This document shows positions 11,658 through 22,363 of a stretch of DNA of 64,000 nucleotides, piece by piece. The translations under genes were made by a program, and so were the position numbers. A model generated the notes under the pieces. It saw nothing but the letters and a program-made list of their open reading frames with translations, made no database searches and was not told where the DNA came from. How positions within the stretch are numbered: position 1 is the first letter of the stretch; the number at the start of each line of letters is the position of its first letter. The stretch is from Branchiostoma floridae (Eukaryota > Chordata > Leptocardii > Amphioxiformes > Branchiostomatidae), in assembly GCF_000003815.2 (NCBI RefSeq), contig NC_049984.1:2995897-3059896 (forward strand), in the 5' to 3' direction.

Positions 11658-11961
11658 TCACTTTTCAAACGAAACCTGCTGCTGCGACGCGTCGAACTTG
11701 ACCGACGACAGATGCTGGTTGTTTCGGTCGAACTTCGCCCGGGGAGGCGCCGACTTGTCCCGCCGCATGCTCTGGTGTCGGGTCAACGGTCGTCGGGCGT
11801 GGTACGCTAGCGTGGTCTTGCTGGCGCGGATAATGTCGCACACGAAGGCCTTACAGTCCACACAGATGTCCATCATGGGAGCCTTGTCCAGGAAGGGCTG
11901 GCGGAGGATCTTGGGAGCAATGCTGGGAGAGGCGTTGGGAGTACTTGGTGCAGACCCAGTG
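11658..11961 (-). CDS. spire: Spire exon 14: C-terminal tail and stop
   Basis: The acceptor CCTCTCTCCTCATTCAG lies at 11962 and upward. The first base completes the split codon AG|C from exon 13. The exon runs 101 codons to TGA at 11658-11660. It encodes a Ser/Pro-rich start (TGSAPSTPNASP), then APMMDICVDCKAFVCDIIRA, which matches the conserved vertebrate Spire C-terminal block VCVDCKKFxxxII. A basic tail ending QQVSFEK follows. The CxxC pair of this block is kept. Confidence 0.93.
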
Positions 11962-14014
11962 CTGAATGAGGAGAGAGGAACACAACATTGAATCAAGACT
12001 TCAGCCACACCTATGTTTGTCTCACATTTAAGCTTTATACTCCCCAAGCAAACAGGTACATGTATATTAAGGTTCGCTTGAATTGCTTCCGTCAGTTTTA
12101 GGCATTTTTGTCAGGCTTTCTATTTTGTCCTGTTGTCCGTTCGGCCAAGATAGGAATAGAAAGCCAGACAAATTGTCAATTAGTAAAAAATACATTTAAA
12201 AAAGCCAGGGCCAAACCTCCGCTAAGAGAGTAAAACTTAAGACTGCAGAAAGGGTACACTAAAGTCATAAAGCACAGCTATGAGAAGCACTCACAGGCTG
12301 GGCTTAATGATCAGAAGTAATGTCATTCAGCTGCAAGATATCATACTTCAGTTTTTAGCCAAAAATATGTTCTTGTTATTTTTGCAAACTATGATCATGG
12401 CAGCTTCCAAAAACGGCTGAGGTGTTCACTGTGATGAAAATATACTTATGACTACTGAGTAGCTGTTGGCAGAAATCCAGAAGTATGATTTTTTAAAATC
12501 CAGAAGCATGATTTTCTGAACTTCACTAAACACAAGCATGTCTGTTACCACTTAAGTATTACCATCTGAGGGAAAACTATTGCACCCAGCTCAATGATGG
12601 CAACCATCACTTTGACCTTTCACCACTTAGAGTCTGTTGTTCATACTACTTAACCACAGTGACTACACAAAGATGCACTGCAAAAGCACCATTTGGCCAA
12701 TACTTACCACCATTCCTATTACATTGCTGCAATGTTTCAGTTTACCATACCATATACATTTTGTACATACTTTATGTAGTGAAGCATTTCTTTGATAGCC
12801 TATTATTTATAGTAAGTACTTTAACCAGTTGCTTTCATTTTCTGACCTGAGCAAGCAGTTGATAAGCTAACTAATTATAAGCTATTGGACAGAATTATTA
12901 GCATACTACTTCTAGTGTACAAAGAGTTACCATTGGTTCAATCACCACTGTGCCATTTCTGGATGATTCTTCATAAAAAGAAAGGTCTCCTATGCAAATA
13001 GTTGATAGCCACCAAATACAATGTTTTTTTAATTTAAGAACCACTATTTGCATTTTCACCACTTTGCCAGCCTGAGGATTGCACAGTACCAAAAGGCAAC
13101 AGTATATCACACCATGTACACCATACTTTGTTTGTGCCAGCTTGTAGCTACTGTACCGGTAGTACCTTTCTATACTGCCCTCCTCGACATGTAATTTTAC
13201 ACGTACATGTACCTCCCCTGTGGTATTGTTGTTTCTGTGTCAAGGAGAATCATCTCAATCACAATACAATAACAATTCCTTTTGTAACTGCAAGTTTCTT
13301 CCAATCACCTGCTAATTCTTTTTAACAAAAGAAAGAAAGGAAAGGAACATTTAAATTCCATTGTCAAGCTAATAGTTATTAGGAAAAATTGTAAGATATT
13401 GGAGAATCATTATTTGATGAGCTTGATCAATTTCATAATCACCACCTTGCTTTTTACACCATTTTTATAGACAAGCCACCCTGAAATTTGGCCATACCTT
13501 TCCACACAGTTCTCCTCTATATTGGTACTGTGGAGGTGTACATATTGTATGTCCTCAGTGTCAGTGCTGTGTGTGAGGAGAATTTGTCTGGAGTTATTTT
13601 TAGCTTGTAGAAATAGTGTTTGTAGATTAACTCAAGTGCCCAGAAAGCTAAAAACATTGAACGTGATGTAATTGTACTAAATTCTGCATTAATTTTGTAT
13701 CTATTCATTTACAAAAATGTATTCAGCAGACACATTGTAGGTAATGGCTGACTTGCAAAAATACAAATAAAATACAAACCTACAATCATTATGATGGCAA
13801 TAAATACATGTATCATAAAAGCGCTAGCTGTAGGACTAACTTATGTTTGACGTCTTTCTCTCATTTATTTCTTTAAGCATCACTTTGCCAGCAGACAATC
13901 ACAACACTTCAAAGGCACATTCAGCAGCCAACACCACAAAACAGTGACTACATTTACTACAGCCACAACACAGCTGTTTTCTATCATAACACCTCCCTGC
14001 CTCCCTAACTGTAC
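11962..14014. other. Spire intron sequence, no exon seen
   Basis: AT-rich, unique-looking sequence between the last exon and the candidate cassette exon. I see no motif-bearing ORF, RNA gene or clear transposon in it. Confidence 0.6.
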
Positions 14015-14053
14015 CTTTCAACACTGCTGTCCTGACCTGCCTCGCTGCTCAAG
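14015..14053 (-). CDS. spire: Candidate 39-nt cassette exon of spire
   Basis: On the minus strand TTCTTGTCGACACAG precedes the exon and GAAAG|GTACAG follows it. The exon starts with the last base of a codon and ends with two bases, exactly the phase of the exon 13/14 junction (AG|C), so it can be included or skipped without a frameshift. It would add the peptide LSSEAGQDSSVE, acidic and Ser-rich like a regulatory linker. The donor is only fair. It lies in the intron between the FYVE-like finger and the C-terminal tail. Confidence 0.45.
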
Positions 14054-14594
14054 CTGTGTCGACAAGAAGATTTTGTTATGTGTTAATTTCCGACCATAGT
14101 TCTTATGTCAGATTTATCAGATGTGTCATTTTGAAGTAGTCCAACGAATGATTGCTTTCCATCACAATCAAATAGTTAAATTGTCATTAACTCAATCAAG
14201 TTGTAGAATGTTGTAAAATTTCATGTATCATTTTCCATAAGCATAAATTCAACACCAGGCAAGAATCATACCAATTTGGTTGGTGACCGTTGTAGGCTGA
14301 AACAGCTTGGTAGTTTTCTAATATTGATAACTTCAAGTACTACTTTTCATATACCGAAACTTGATTTAGCTTGAAATCTACTCATTCTCTTAATATGTTA
14401 AGTTTCAGTCACCTGTTGCATAGTTTTTTTGTCATTTTCAGGAACCAACGTAGCCTACAGTTTAAGCTAATGTGAAGGCTTACAATTTACCTTTTCTGTC
14501 AAAGACAACCAAATTTTGCACGATGTACCATGATTGTCTTAAAAATGTCCCAATTGGCTGTAACCTTTATAAACCTGACACACAACATGTGACA

Positions 14595-15300
14595 GTTACA
14601 TGAACCCTTCAGTCTCCCGAGACCCCCTTGGAGCCTTAGAGACCCACCTGGAAACTTAGAGACCCCCCTGGAGCCTGAGACCCCCCTCAACTTTACCTGG
14701 TGTGTCCTCCTTCATGGTGTACATGAACCCTTCCGTCTCCCCGAGATACCCTGAAGTCTTAGAGACCCCCCTGGAGACTGTGAGACCCCCCTGGAGCCTT
14801 AGAGACCCCCTTGTAAGAGTGTCCTCCTTTAGCTGGTCCACAGCATTGGACACAGGTTGCACATGAACCCTTCAGTCTCCCTGAGACCCCCCTGGAGACA
14901 TAGAGACCCCCCTGGAGCCTTACAGACCCCCCTGTAGTCAGGCTCAGGGTGTACATGAACCCTTCCCGAGACCCCCCTGGAGCCTGAGACCCCCCCTGCA
15001 GCCTTACCTGGTAAGGGTGTCCTACTTGAGCTGGTCCACAGCATTGGAGGGGCTAGAGTGGGGGGAGATGGTGCGGCTCAGGGTCTACATGAACCCTTCT
15101 CGAGACCCCCCTGGAGCCTTAGAGACTCCCCTATAGCCTTACCTGGTGTGTCCTCCTTTAGCTGGTCCGCATCATTGGATGGGCTGGAGTGGGGGGATGT
15201 GGTTGGGCTTAGGGTGTACATGAACCCTTCCCGACACCCCCCTGGAGCCTGTGAGACCCCCCTGGAGCCCGTGAGACCCCCCTGGAGCCTTACCTGGTGA
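14595..15300. repeat. Tandem repeats copying the 3' half of spire exon 13 with its donor
   Basis: Copies of the exon 13 end and of the donor region occur at about 14691-14730, 14808-14870, 14940-14965, 15002-15095 and 15139-15230, downstream of the real exon end at 15294. They are separated by a short G/C-rich minisatellite, units like GACCCCCCTGGAGCCTTAGA. The copies at 15139, 15002 and 14691 keep a GTAAG or GTAAA donor. The copy at 15139 still reads TLSPTTSPHSSPSN in frame, mostly with synonymous changes. The copy at 15002 has stops. Confidence 0.85.
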
Positions 15301-15412
15301 GGGTGTCCTCCTTCAGCTGATCCACAGCATTGGAGGGGCTGGAGTGAGGGGAGGTTGTGGGGCTCAGGGTGTACACCGGGGTCCGCAAGAAGTGCTCCGT
15401 GGGGATTCTCAT
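15294..15412 (-). CDS. spire: Spire exon 13: end of zinc finger
   Basis: The acceptor TTTTCCAG precedes ATG AGA ATC, and the donor ACCAG|GTAAGG gives a phase 2 end completed by C of exon 14. It encodes MRIPTEHFLRTPVYTLSPTT and continues SPHSSPSNAVDQLKED. It parallels vertebrate KMRLPSKPYSTLPIFSLGP, which closes the FYVE-like domain. Its 3' half and donor are repeated several times in the following intron. Confidence 0.95.
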
Positions 15413-15639
15413 CTGGAAAAGAAAAATGTAAAACGTAAAAATAGTCCATGGCCTTTCTGAGGCCGTAGGGCAGTGGGGTTGTTATCCACATTATCTTGGG
15501 CAGAGCCCATCCCTCTCACCCTACTGCCTTTTACCTCCCTAACTGAAGTCAGGTACCCATTTTACACCACAAGAAGTGGGATTCTCTCTCACAAGTGGGA
15601 AGAAAAGGTCCCATTGAGCGGTGGACTGTTATCCACTGT

Positions 15640-15720
15640 TACTCAAGCAACTGGATATAATTTTGGAAACGGTCAGACGTTTCAAAAAGTATCCACTATC
15701 CTTCGTCAGCGACACTGAAG
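15640..15720 (-). repeat. Copy of the TTACTCAAGCAACTGGAT hairpin repeat
   Basis: TTACTCAAGCAACTGGATAT is followed by AAACGGTCAGACGTTTCAAA and by TATCCACTATCCTTCGTCAG. On the minus strand this reads CTGACGAAGGATAG TGGATA, as in the other family members. It lies in intron 12, upstream of exon 13. Confidence 0.65.
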
Positions 15721-15930
15721 TGATCTGGAAGAAACTGGTCTTATAGACCCTAACTATGAACTTTTATAACCCTAACTATCTTATTACCTGGCTGTCTAAT
15801 CTTCATCGACATGTTCTCCACTGTGCCTATATAGAGCACCTGTGCCAGTTTAGGAGAGCTGTTAAAATAAGTGATTACTACTGATCACAATCATTGGTTT
15901 AAAAGTGCTACTGCAAAACAGCGAACTCAC

Positions 15931-15958
15931 CTTTCTACAGCAGTGGGAACAGACACAC
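15931..15958 (-). CDS. spire: Spire exon 12: 28-nt microexon in the zinc finger
   Basis: CTGTTTGTTCCCAG precedes and AGAAAG|GTGAGT follows. The 28 bases finish the codon AG|G left by exon 11 and then encode CVCSHCCRK, carrying four of the cysteines of the FYVE-like finger (vertebrate PVCSQCCKK). Because 28 is not a multiple of three, skipping it would shift the frame and destroy the C terminus. Confidence 0.93.
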
Positions 15959-16174
15959 CTGGGAACAAACAGAAAAAGAGAAGACAATTAGAAAAAAGTT
16001 TTTAACTTTGCAAAAATGCAAAACAATAATATACTATATTTATTTATCAATAATTCATAATCAGGCACATACAAAATCGACATGTTCAACATGTTCCTCT
16101 GATTTCCAAATTTGTGTGGAAGCTTCAATCGTCTGCAGTTTTAAGGAGAAATTCTACCAACAAACCATACACAC

Positions 16175-16245
16175 CTTTTACAGAACTTGCAGGTATATGA
16201 CCAGTTGAAGATGGAAAATCTTTTAGATCTACAGGAGAAACAGAT
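16175..16245 (-). CDS. spire: Spire exon 11: first part of FYVE-like zinc finger
   Basis: The acceptor TCTTTTGTCTTGCAG precedes and AAAAG|GTGTGT follows. The 71 nt encode [19 protein letters not shown] followed by KFCK, matching vertebrate [20 protein letters not shown]. Two CxxC pairs are visible. This domain in Spire binds membranes through an FYVE-related fold and also folds back on KIND. Confidence 0.95.
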
Positions 16246-16760
16246 CTGCAAGACAAAAGAAAGTGAGAATAAGACATCTGTAATACTTTCTGGTGATTGT
16301 TGGATCTGCGTTCAAATCCCTAAATTGGCTCTTAAGTGGTAACTTAGGACGTGGCAACTCAGTTGCCCTTGTGATGTTCCAGAGACCAGCTTGGTCTGCA
16401 ACTTCCAATGTTTCTGTAATTGCTTAAGATTTGACATTGACATGAATATTCATTTATTTGCACACTTTCAAAACAAACGTAAAGCAAAGAGAGAGAAGGT
16501 AGACTGTGGGTGAAGAAAAAAGCCACAGGTCTTACTATTGAAGAGTAATAAGAAGAAAGACAGGCAATGTTAGAAGTTAAATTGCAAGACAAGTTTGCCT
16601 GATCACACTTATATGCTGAGATGAGGAAATTTACTCTTCAACTTTGCTTGTCCTCGCATTGTCAAAACTGATCTTATTGGAAAACAGTTGACTTCAAAAC
16701 GAGACATTTTTTTCCACTTTCAATTTCAGGTTTCAAGACAACTGTAAAAGCGCCCCCTAC

Positions 16761-16898
16761 CTTTCCCTTCTTGAGCAGCAGGTAGATCTCCCTCCTGCCC
16801 TGTAGGTTCTCCAGCTCAGCTGACACCAGCACCTCCCGGATGTGCATCACTTCTTCGATGGTCAGGGACAGACACTGGACGGGGTTCTTCCAAGCCTC
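16761..16898 (-). CDS. spire: Spire exon 10: Spir box
   Basis: The acceptor TTGTGTCCACAG and donor GGGAAAG|GTAGGG flank 46 full codons. The peptide starts [20 protein letters not shown] and continues [20 protein letters not shown] to KKGK, almost the vertebrate Spir box ([20 protein letters not shown]). The Spir box is diagnostic for the family and is linked to Rab-related vesicle targeting. Its acceptor region is tandemly repeated upstream to 17.33 kb. Confidence 0.97.
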
Positions 16899-17335
16899 CT
16901 GTGGACACAACGTTGTCAATCATCAACCTACAAACTTTTACATCTATACCACACTAGCTCCGTATTGTAAAATTTAATGTAGAAATGTTTGTGTTGGTTT
17001 TAATAGTGAAGATGACACAGCATGGGGCTCTTCCATGCCTTTTGTGGACACAACAATTTCAATCATCAGCCTATAAACTTCCACCTCTATACCACACTGG
17101 CTCTACACTGTAAAATTTAATGTAGAAATGTTTGTGGTGGTTTTAATAGCAACTCTCAGTGACACAGCATGGAGCTCTTCTAAGCCTTCTGTGGACACAA
17201 CATTGTCAATCACCAACCTACTAAACTTCTACCTCTATACCACACTGGCTCTATACTGCAAAAGCAGAACTGTTTGTGGTGGCTTTAAACATCATGGTTT
17301 TCACAGGGTTCTTCCAAGCCTCCTGTGGACACATT
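16885..17335. repeat. Tandem repeats copying the acceptor side of spire exon 10
   Basis: About three extra units of roughly 145 bp follow the exon start. Each contains a version of CTTCCAAGCCTCCTGTGGAC and a version of CTATACCACACTGGCTC. The copy at 17301-17330 keeps AG and reads EAWKNPV in frame, with only synonymous changes before it diverges. The copy near 17175 keeps AG but has an in-frame stop. The copy near 17045 has lost AG. Confidence 0.85.
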
Positions 17336-17989
17336 ATGGTCAACTATACATGTAGTAAATCATTTCTAGTAATCTGCAGAACTTTTCCAAGCTTTTCACA
17401 AATCGTTACCAACCGAAAAAGACAACATTCTTGCTTAAGTTGACCAACCCGTTTAACATTATCTATGAAAGTAGTGGTAGTACAATCATGTAGTAGAGGT
17501 GTTATGAAAAGGTAGGACAATTCATTTCCCACTGCATATGGAAAAGATGTCAAAGCATTGAGATAGTAGTTCAAGTAGCAATAGATTTAAAACTCTGTGG
17601 AAATAGGTGTAGCATCATTATTCTGGATTCCACAGCAGTATGGGGTAGGAAGTACAGTCTGCCATCTCTGATTGCCTTATTCTCATTGATACAGAAAAAA
17701 TCAGTCACATCTGCAACTACAGGACTCACCACTATTCATTATCTATGCCTTGTTCCCTTTTCCCTCACTGACCTTTTGTGCCCTTTCTAATACACCCAAG
17801 TAATGAAATACTGGAATAATTATCAGTCCCAAATGTCAAAGGTACTCAGCACTACTCTGTTTTTTTGAGCAGAAAACCTCTCACATCGACTCATCTCATC
17901 TATATATCCAATTATAGTACATTATTTGTCATGACCGTTTTTTCCACCACAGAAGATCTCACAGTTTCCTCTCCATCCTTCTTGCTTTT

Positions 17990-18271
17990 CTGTTATCTTG
18001 ATGTTTCACTTAGTGGCAATGTTTGTCCATAAATATTATCCTCCCATCTTTTCCATTTTCTCTTTCTTCCTCCTTGTCGGTTCCCTTCATGATAGTTTTT
18101 GCTGATCCCAATAACCGTAACACATGGCCAATTAAAAAAAAAAGCTGTCAAACCCAAGACTTCCTTGTTCAGTTTTCGTTTCATTGTGGTTATCTTTTCC
18201 AGGTATGTGTTGAACAGTGTTGGAAAGAGCAGAATGCCTTGTGATAGACTCCTTTGGATGTTCTGAACCAA
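17990..18271 (-). pseudogene. LINE ORF2 fragments, rearranged
   Basis: On the minus strand QSIQRSLSQGILLFPTLFNT then YLEKI resembles the RT block VRQGCxLSPTLFNIYLEKI. Further on, EGNRQGGRKRKWKRWEDNI resembles the LINE C-terminal GRxxKRWEDNI phrase. The two pieces are joined with most of the ORF missing, so this is an internally deleted dead copy in intron 9. Confidence 0.55.
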
Positions 18272-19017
18272 TCACCAGACTATGTTACCAGTAAACCACT
18301 AAGCAATAAAACTAGTACCTACCTCCATGGAAGGCTTTTTTCTGTGCTGGTTAAACTTTCACATTTCAAAACCTTTTCTGACATATAGAGCCATCTACTA
18401 CAGTAACTGCAAATGCAGAAACTTTCGTGGTGAAATAAAAATGCGGCAAACACTCCATGTTCCTGCTACCACAAAATTACATCCCCGCGAACTTGCACTT
18501 GCAGTATTGGAGGAGCTCTATATAGTCTTATACGTCAAATCAAAAACGTCTCACTTTGGGATAATTGTCTGGTATCTTTATCATCCATTAACATATTTAA
18601 TAGCAAGTCTCAGCAGTGCGACAGTGCAGAATAGATTCATCCACAGACAAGTACAGACGTCATCACATGACAAGCTAGCTGCCATGAAAGCACTGCTGTT
18701 GCAGATGTGGGGAAAAGTGGCTTGCAGCATAGAAAGCCTGCCAGCAGATCCTACCAAATATTTACCGCATAATTCCCTCTCCCTTCTTGAATGCTCCATC
18801 TACCTTAAACACCCAGTTTGCAAGTGGTATCACCCAAAGTGTGCTAACATTCTCCCGAGAGAAGACTCTTCCACTTCCAAAACAGGGGTGCTAAGATGAG
18901 AGAGAGCAGCTCAAAGGGAAGGAAGCCTCAAACACAATAGACCAATCCCACAGTCCTGGACTATCTCAAAAAAAAAAAATGCATAACAAGAACACAGAAC
19001 TGCACAAATTTCTTGAA

Positions 19018-19203
19018 CAGTCAAACCTGTTCTACTGACCACCTCTACATATGGACCACCTGGTGAGGTCTAAGTGACCACTTTTTGGTGGTCCTCTTGA
19101 TAATTTTCTCCATTAACTCAAGCAAGAACCCTGTCTATGAGTGACAGAAACCAGATTCTATCCATCCCCCAGGTGGTCTTCTTATAATAGGCAGATTTGA
19201 CTG
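19018..19203. mobile_element. Mariner/pogo-like MITE, TIR CAGTCAAACCTG
   Basis: It starts CAGTCAAACCTGTTCTACTG and ends CAGATTTGACTG before TA. The ends are inverted copies. The inside reads as paired GACCACCT/AGGTGGTC words and has no ORF. The TA target duplication is visible only on the right side. Confidence 0.6.
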
Positions 19204-20255
19204 TACATGCAGCCAATTTCTTATTGTGATTACTTTACCGTTTTGGACAGAGGGGATCGGTCTACTATGCGACGTGCTGCAAATACAGTAGAAGCAGTTG
19301 CATCAAGTTACGACTGCTGGGAGCTTAGCAAGCCAAAGCTCGAGGGTTGAATGCAGTCATAGGCAAGGACGCTGCAAAGGAAGTGTTCATTTTCCAGCTA
19401 CCTTTTCCTTGTTAAACGTAAGGGGGTTAGTAATAAAGATTCAAGGATTACCAGCTCCTGACATTTCCATAGTACATTATGGTTTGTGCTGCCACCAAGT
19501 TTTCCTGTCCTTCAACAGAAAATAAACACTCCCCTGAGGTAGAGGACTGGTACCAGTGGACTTTTCCATATCAAACTAAACGAAACTTAAGTTTCTTAAT
19601 GAGAATGCTAGCAGCCTAAAATGATAAATGATGCATTTTGCATTCTTTCCTTTTTCTGGTATTTTTTGTCATACACAATCCTTGTGGACACAATTAATGA
19701 TGAAAGTTCATAAATGACTACATAGTTACTGAAGTTCTAGGATAGCTGTACATTATCATAAAGTACAAAAATATATTAAATTTCCATACAATCACCAACA
19801 GTTACCCACTTTTTCAGGAGACGTCTTTTCCAATCATTTATGCGCAGGACAAATTCTAAAAACCTAAGCCATTTTTTGCAATGATTCTCCCACGTCTTCA
19901 TGTGACTGACTACTTTCATATGACTTACCACAATTTATCATTTTCAGGCTCAAAAACTTTAAAGCTCTTTCTTGTTATGATTTAGGGTCTGACCATTTTC
20001 TAAACTTACCCAGTTGCTTGAGTAACTTTTGAGTTTCTCCTGCTACCTGTCAGTTACTTTAAAAACGTCCAACAAGCACAAAAAAAGCCTTTTCGTTTTT
20101 CGATAAGACTGAAAATATTTGATATGGAAAGTCCCCTGAGCAGGTCCTCTGCGGTGGCAGCAAAGTCGGACAACAAAACCAGTTCCTACATGTTTCGCCT
20201 CCTCTGGGTCTATGTACCGGTAGTACGGCCCACCCACCATGCCACTAAACCTCAC

Positions 20256-20356
20256 CCTGTGGCTCTGCGTTGCGATCTCCTGCGTCGGAGTCTCCGACCC
20301 GAGGCTGTTCCGGCGAGGCCTCTGCTGCGTGCTGGGATCCAACATCAGGTCTGTCA
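20256..20356 (-). CDS. spire: Spire exon 9: linker before the Spir box
   Basis: The acceptor TTTTCCACAG and donor CACAGG|GTGAGG bound 101 nt. Starting TG completes the single G left by exon 8 to give Val. The peptide VTDLMLDPSTQQRPRRNSLG then SETPTQEIATQSHR joins exon 10 at a codon boundary. It is a disordered linker with an RRNS phosphosite-like motif, comparable to RRHSIEKE in vertebrate SPIRE1. Confidence 0.88.
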
Positions 20357-20494
20357 CTGTGGAAAACGGAGAGAGCAATCCCATGGAGCCAAGCTGCTCG
20401 ACTACATGGAACTCTGACGACGGGTGCGGGGGGAAACGAAAAGTGGGAAAAACAACGTAAGTCCAACTGATAACACAAAAAACGAAAACGTTTA

Positions 20495-20835
20495 GGGCCA
20501 CGCCAGTTGAATTCATTGGTTCTCGGATTTTTAGAAATAAGAATGTAGCAATGGTTTCCAGTCATTTTACCCTGATTTCTGACAGACATTGAAACGTTGG
20601 AAGTAAGTACTCCCTGGTTGTGCCTAAAGAACCTTACTATATGAAGAATGTAGCAAGCGGACATAATATAGGCATAGGGCAGCAAGGAAAACTAGGATGT
20701 GACTGTACTCACTACATAAAACTGAGTGCTGCATAAACCTGGTCCTCTGGCTTTGTTTTTATAATATTTTCCAGTAGAGTATTTCTTATCTATTTGTAAA
20801 AAATCCGAGAACCAACAAATTAAATTGGTATGGCC
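20495..20835. mobile_element. MITE with TTA target duplication (Harbinger-like)
   Basis: GGGCCACGCCAGTTGAATTC at the left pairs with AAATTAAATTGGTATGGCC at the right. TTA flanks both sides (20492-20494, 20836-20838). A three-base TWA duplication and a GGC-rich TIR suit PIF/Harbinger-derived MITEs. There is no ORF inside. Same family as 11374-11628. Confidence 0.7.
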
Positions 20836-21735
20836 TTACCGAAACATAAATGTCTTACCTTCGTCGACCGTCTGCCCCGGTAGAACTGGAGAGTCAAACC
20901 ACCATAAAACAACGTCAACAAACAAATAACAGAAACAGAACAACAGGAATTCATACTGAACACTTAGGTAAAATTCAAAGACGATGAATCAGAAGTAAGA
21001 TCGAAGTAAATTGTTTGCTTCTAATTTGAAGTTTTACAAACACAATAGATTAAAAAAATCAACATCAACTGAGCCATGCAGAGAAAACTAAACTAAGGCA
21101 AACCGATTTAATCATTCCAGGCAAGCTAACAATCACATTACAGAAGGCATGAGCCGTGCACAATCAGTGATCTAATACGATGCGGCCCAACAGTTCATTC
21201 ACAAATGCCATGGCCCATCGAACAATGACCTCATTGTTGTGCGCCTAACCCTACATGATATAGTCAATGGTTAACGTACGCACCCAATTTGCACTGTATA
21301 TTAGTCAACGTCACTCTATTAGTATGGTCAGGAGATAATGAGAAAGCAACGTTAGGGCTTTCTAGGCCTGAACCTACTAACAGGGCTGCCATATTGCTTT
21401 AGCCTGACTGATATGTCGCCGGCACGGAATGAGTGGTTTATGGCTCGAGCGAAATTGGATGTAATCCAGGAAAATTGCAGGGAATGTGTAGTTGTAGATT
21501 GAATGAGCTATGGCAGACCTGGTAACGGTCATTAGGGCTTGGGTAGTACTCATCTACTGAGCAGCTTGCACAGGGAAAGCAACTACCCGGTAAAGATAGC
21601 TACGAAATCAGAGAACGATTCTTTAAAAAAAGCAAAAATCTTTAAAGACACATTGAGGTAAAAACATGAAGAGCAAAGCATGAACTGATCAAGGGAAAAA
21701 TAAATTTGAGTAAATCAGAAAAAAAGTGCAGAGCA

Positions 21736-21988
21736 AGGCCACGCCAATTGATTTCCTTGGTTCTCAGATTTTTAGAAATTTAATAAGAATGTAGCAAGCG
21801 GTCATAATAAAAGCATAGGGCAGGGAGGAAAACAATATGACTGTATTGTGACTGCATAAAACGGAGTGCACCAAGGCATAAATCTGGTCCTCTGGCTTTG
21901 TTCTTTAACCATGATGTTTTCCAGTTGAGCATATTTTTTTTCATTTTTTCAAAAATCCGAGAACCAACAAACTAAATTGGTGTGGCCT
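21736..21988. mobile_element. MITE, same family as 20495-20835
   Basis: The left end AGGCCACGCCAATTGATTTC and right end CAAACTAAATTGGTGTGGCC are inverted copies. Internal words (GAATGTAGCAAGCGG, CATAGGGCAG, CTGGTCCTCTGGCTTTGTT) are shared with the copy at 20495-20835, which is somewhat longer. Target duplication is unclear. Confidence 0.75.
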
Positions 21989-22001
21989 GAGGGAAAAAAA
22001 C

Positions 22002-22307
22002 CTAGTGCTTCTTCATCAAAAGGTAGATCGGGGTAGGCGTAGGAGGGGGCAGTGGCCTGCGTTTGTGCGTCGCGGATAGTACCCAAGCCCTTAACGGCCG
22101 CGAGCAGCCTGGAAAGCCCCCGTCCTGCACCTGGGAAGAGGTAGGCGCAGATCTGCTCGAGCGTTTGGAACCCTGCATCGAGAAGCGACACCACCCAGTC
22201 AGAGAGCGAGGCCCGTAACCAATCCCACACGCCCGCGGAGCGCGTGTACCGCACCACCGAGTCTACGGGCACGGGGAGGCCGGGGTCAAAGTCACCGAAA
22301 TCGGGCT
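22002..22307 (-). CDS. GC-rich orphan ORF, possible alternative spire exon
   Basis: This is a sharply bounded GC-rich block in AT-rich intron 8. One minus-strand frame is open throughout (102 codons). The peptide has DFGDFDPGLPVPVDSVVRYT at the start, a Trp-containing helix (VWDWLRASLSDWVVSLLDAG) and an end YAYPDLPFDEEAL. I do not recognise the family. An acceptor (CTCATCTACCCCGCTAG) lies at its start. A GT lies at its end but is followed by T's, a poor donor. If used, it starts and ends in phase 1, matching the exon 8/9 junction. It lies between two MITEs, so it may instead be captured foreign coding DNA. Confidence 0.35.
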
Positions 22308-22363
22308 CTAGCGGGGTAGATGAGTGAGAAAATGAACATAATGTACACCATGATACTGCTGCC

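Noticed and set aside
14595-15300. Regular short repeats resembling a CRISPR array
   Set aside because: Units are imperfect, spacers are themselves repeats of exon 13 sequence, and the setting is an animal intron.
18327-18899. Longest open frame in the window (190 codons, plus strand)
   Set aside because: No recognised domain, AT-rich codons, and it crosses a common intronic repeat word (AACTGCAAATGCAGAAACTT). It lies opposite spire intron 9. Probably chance.
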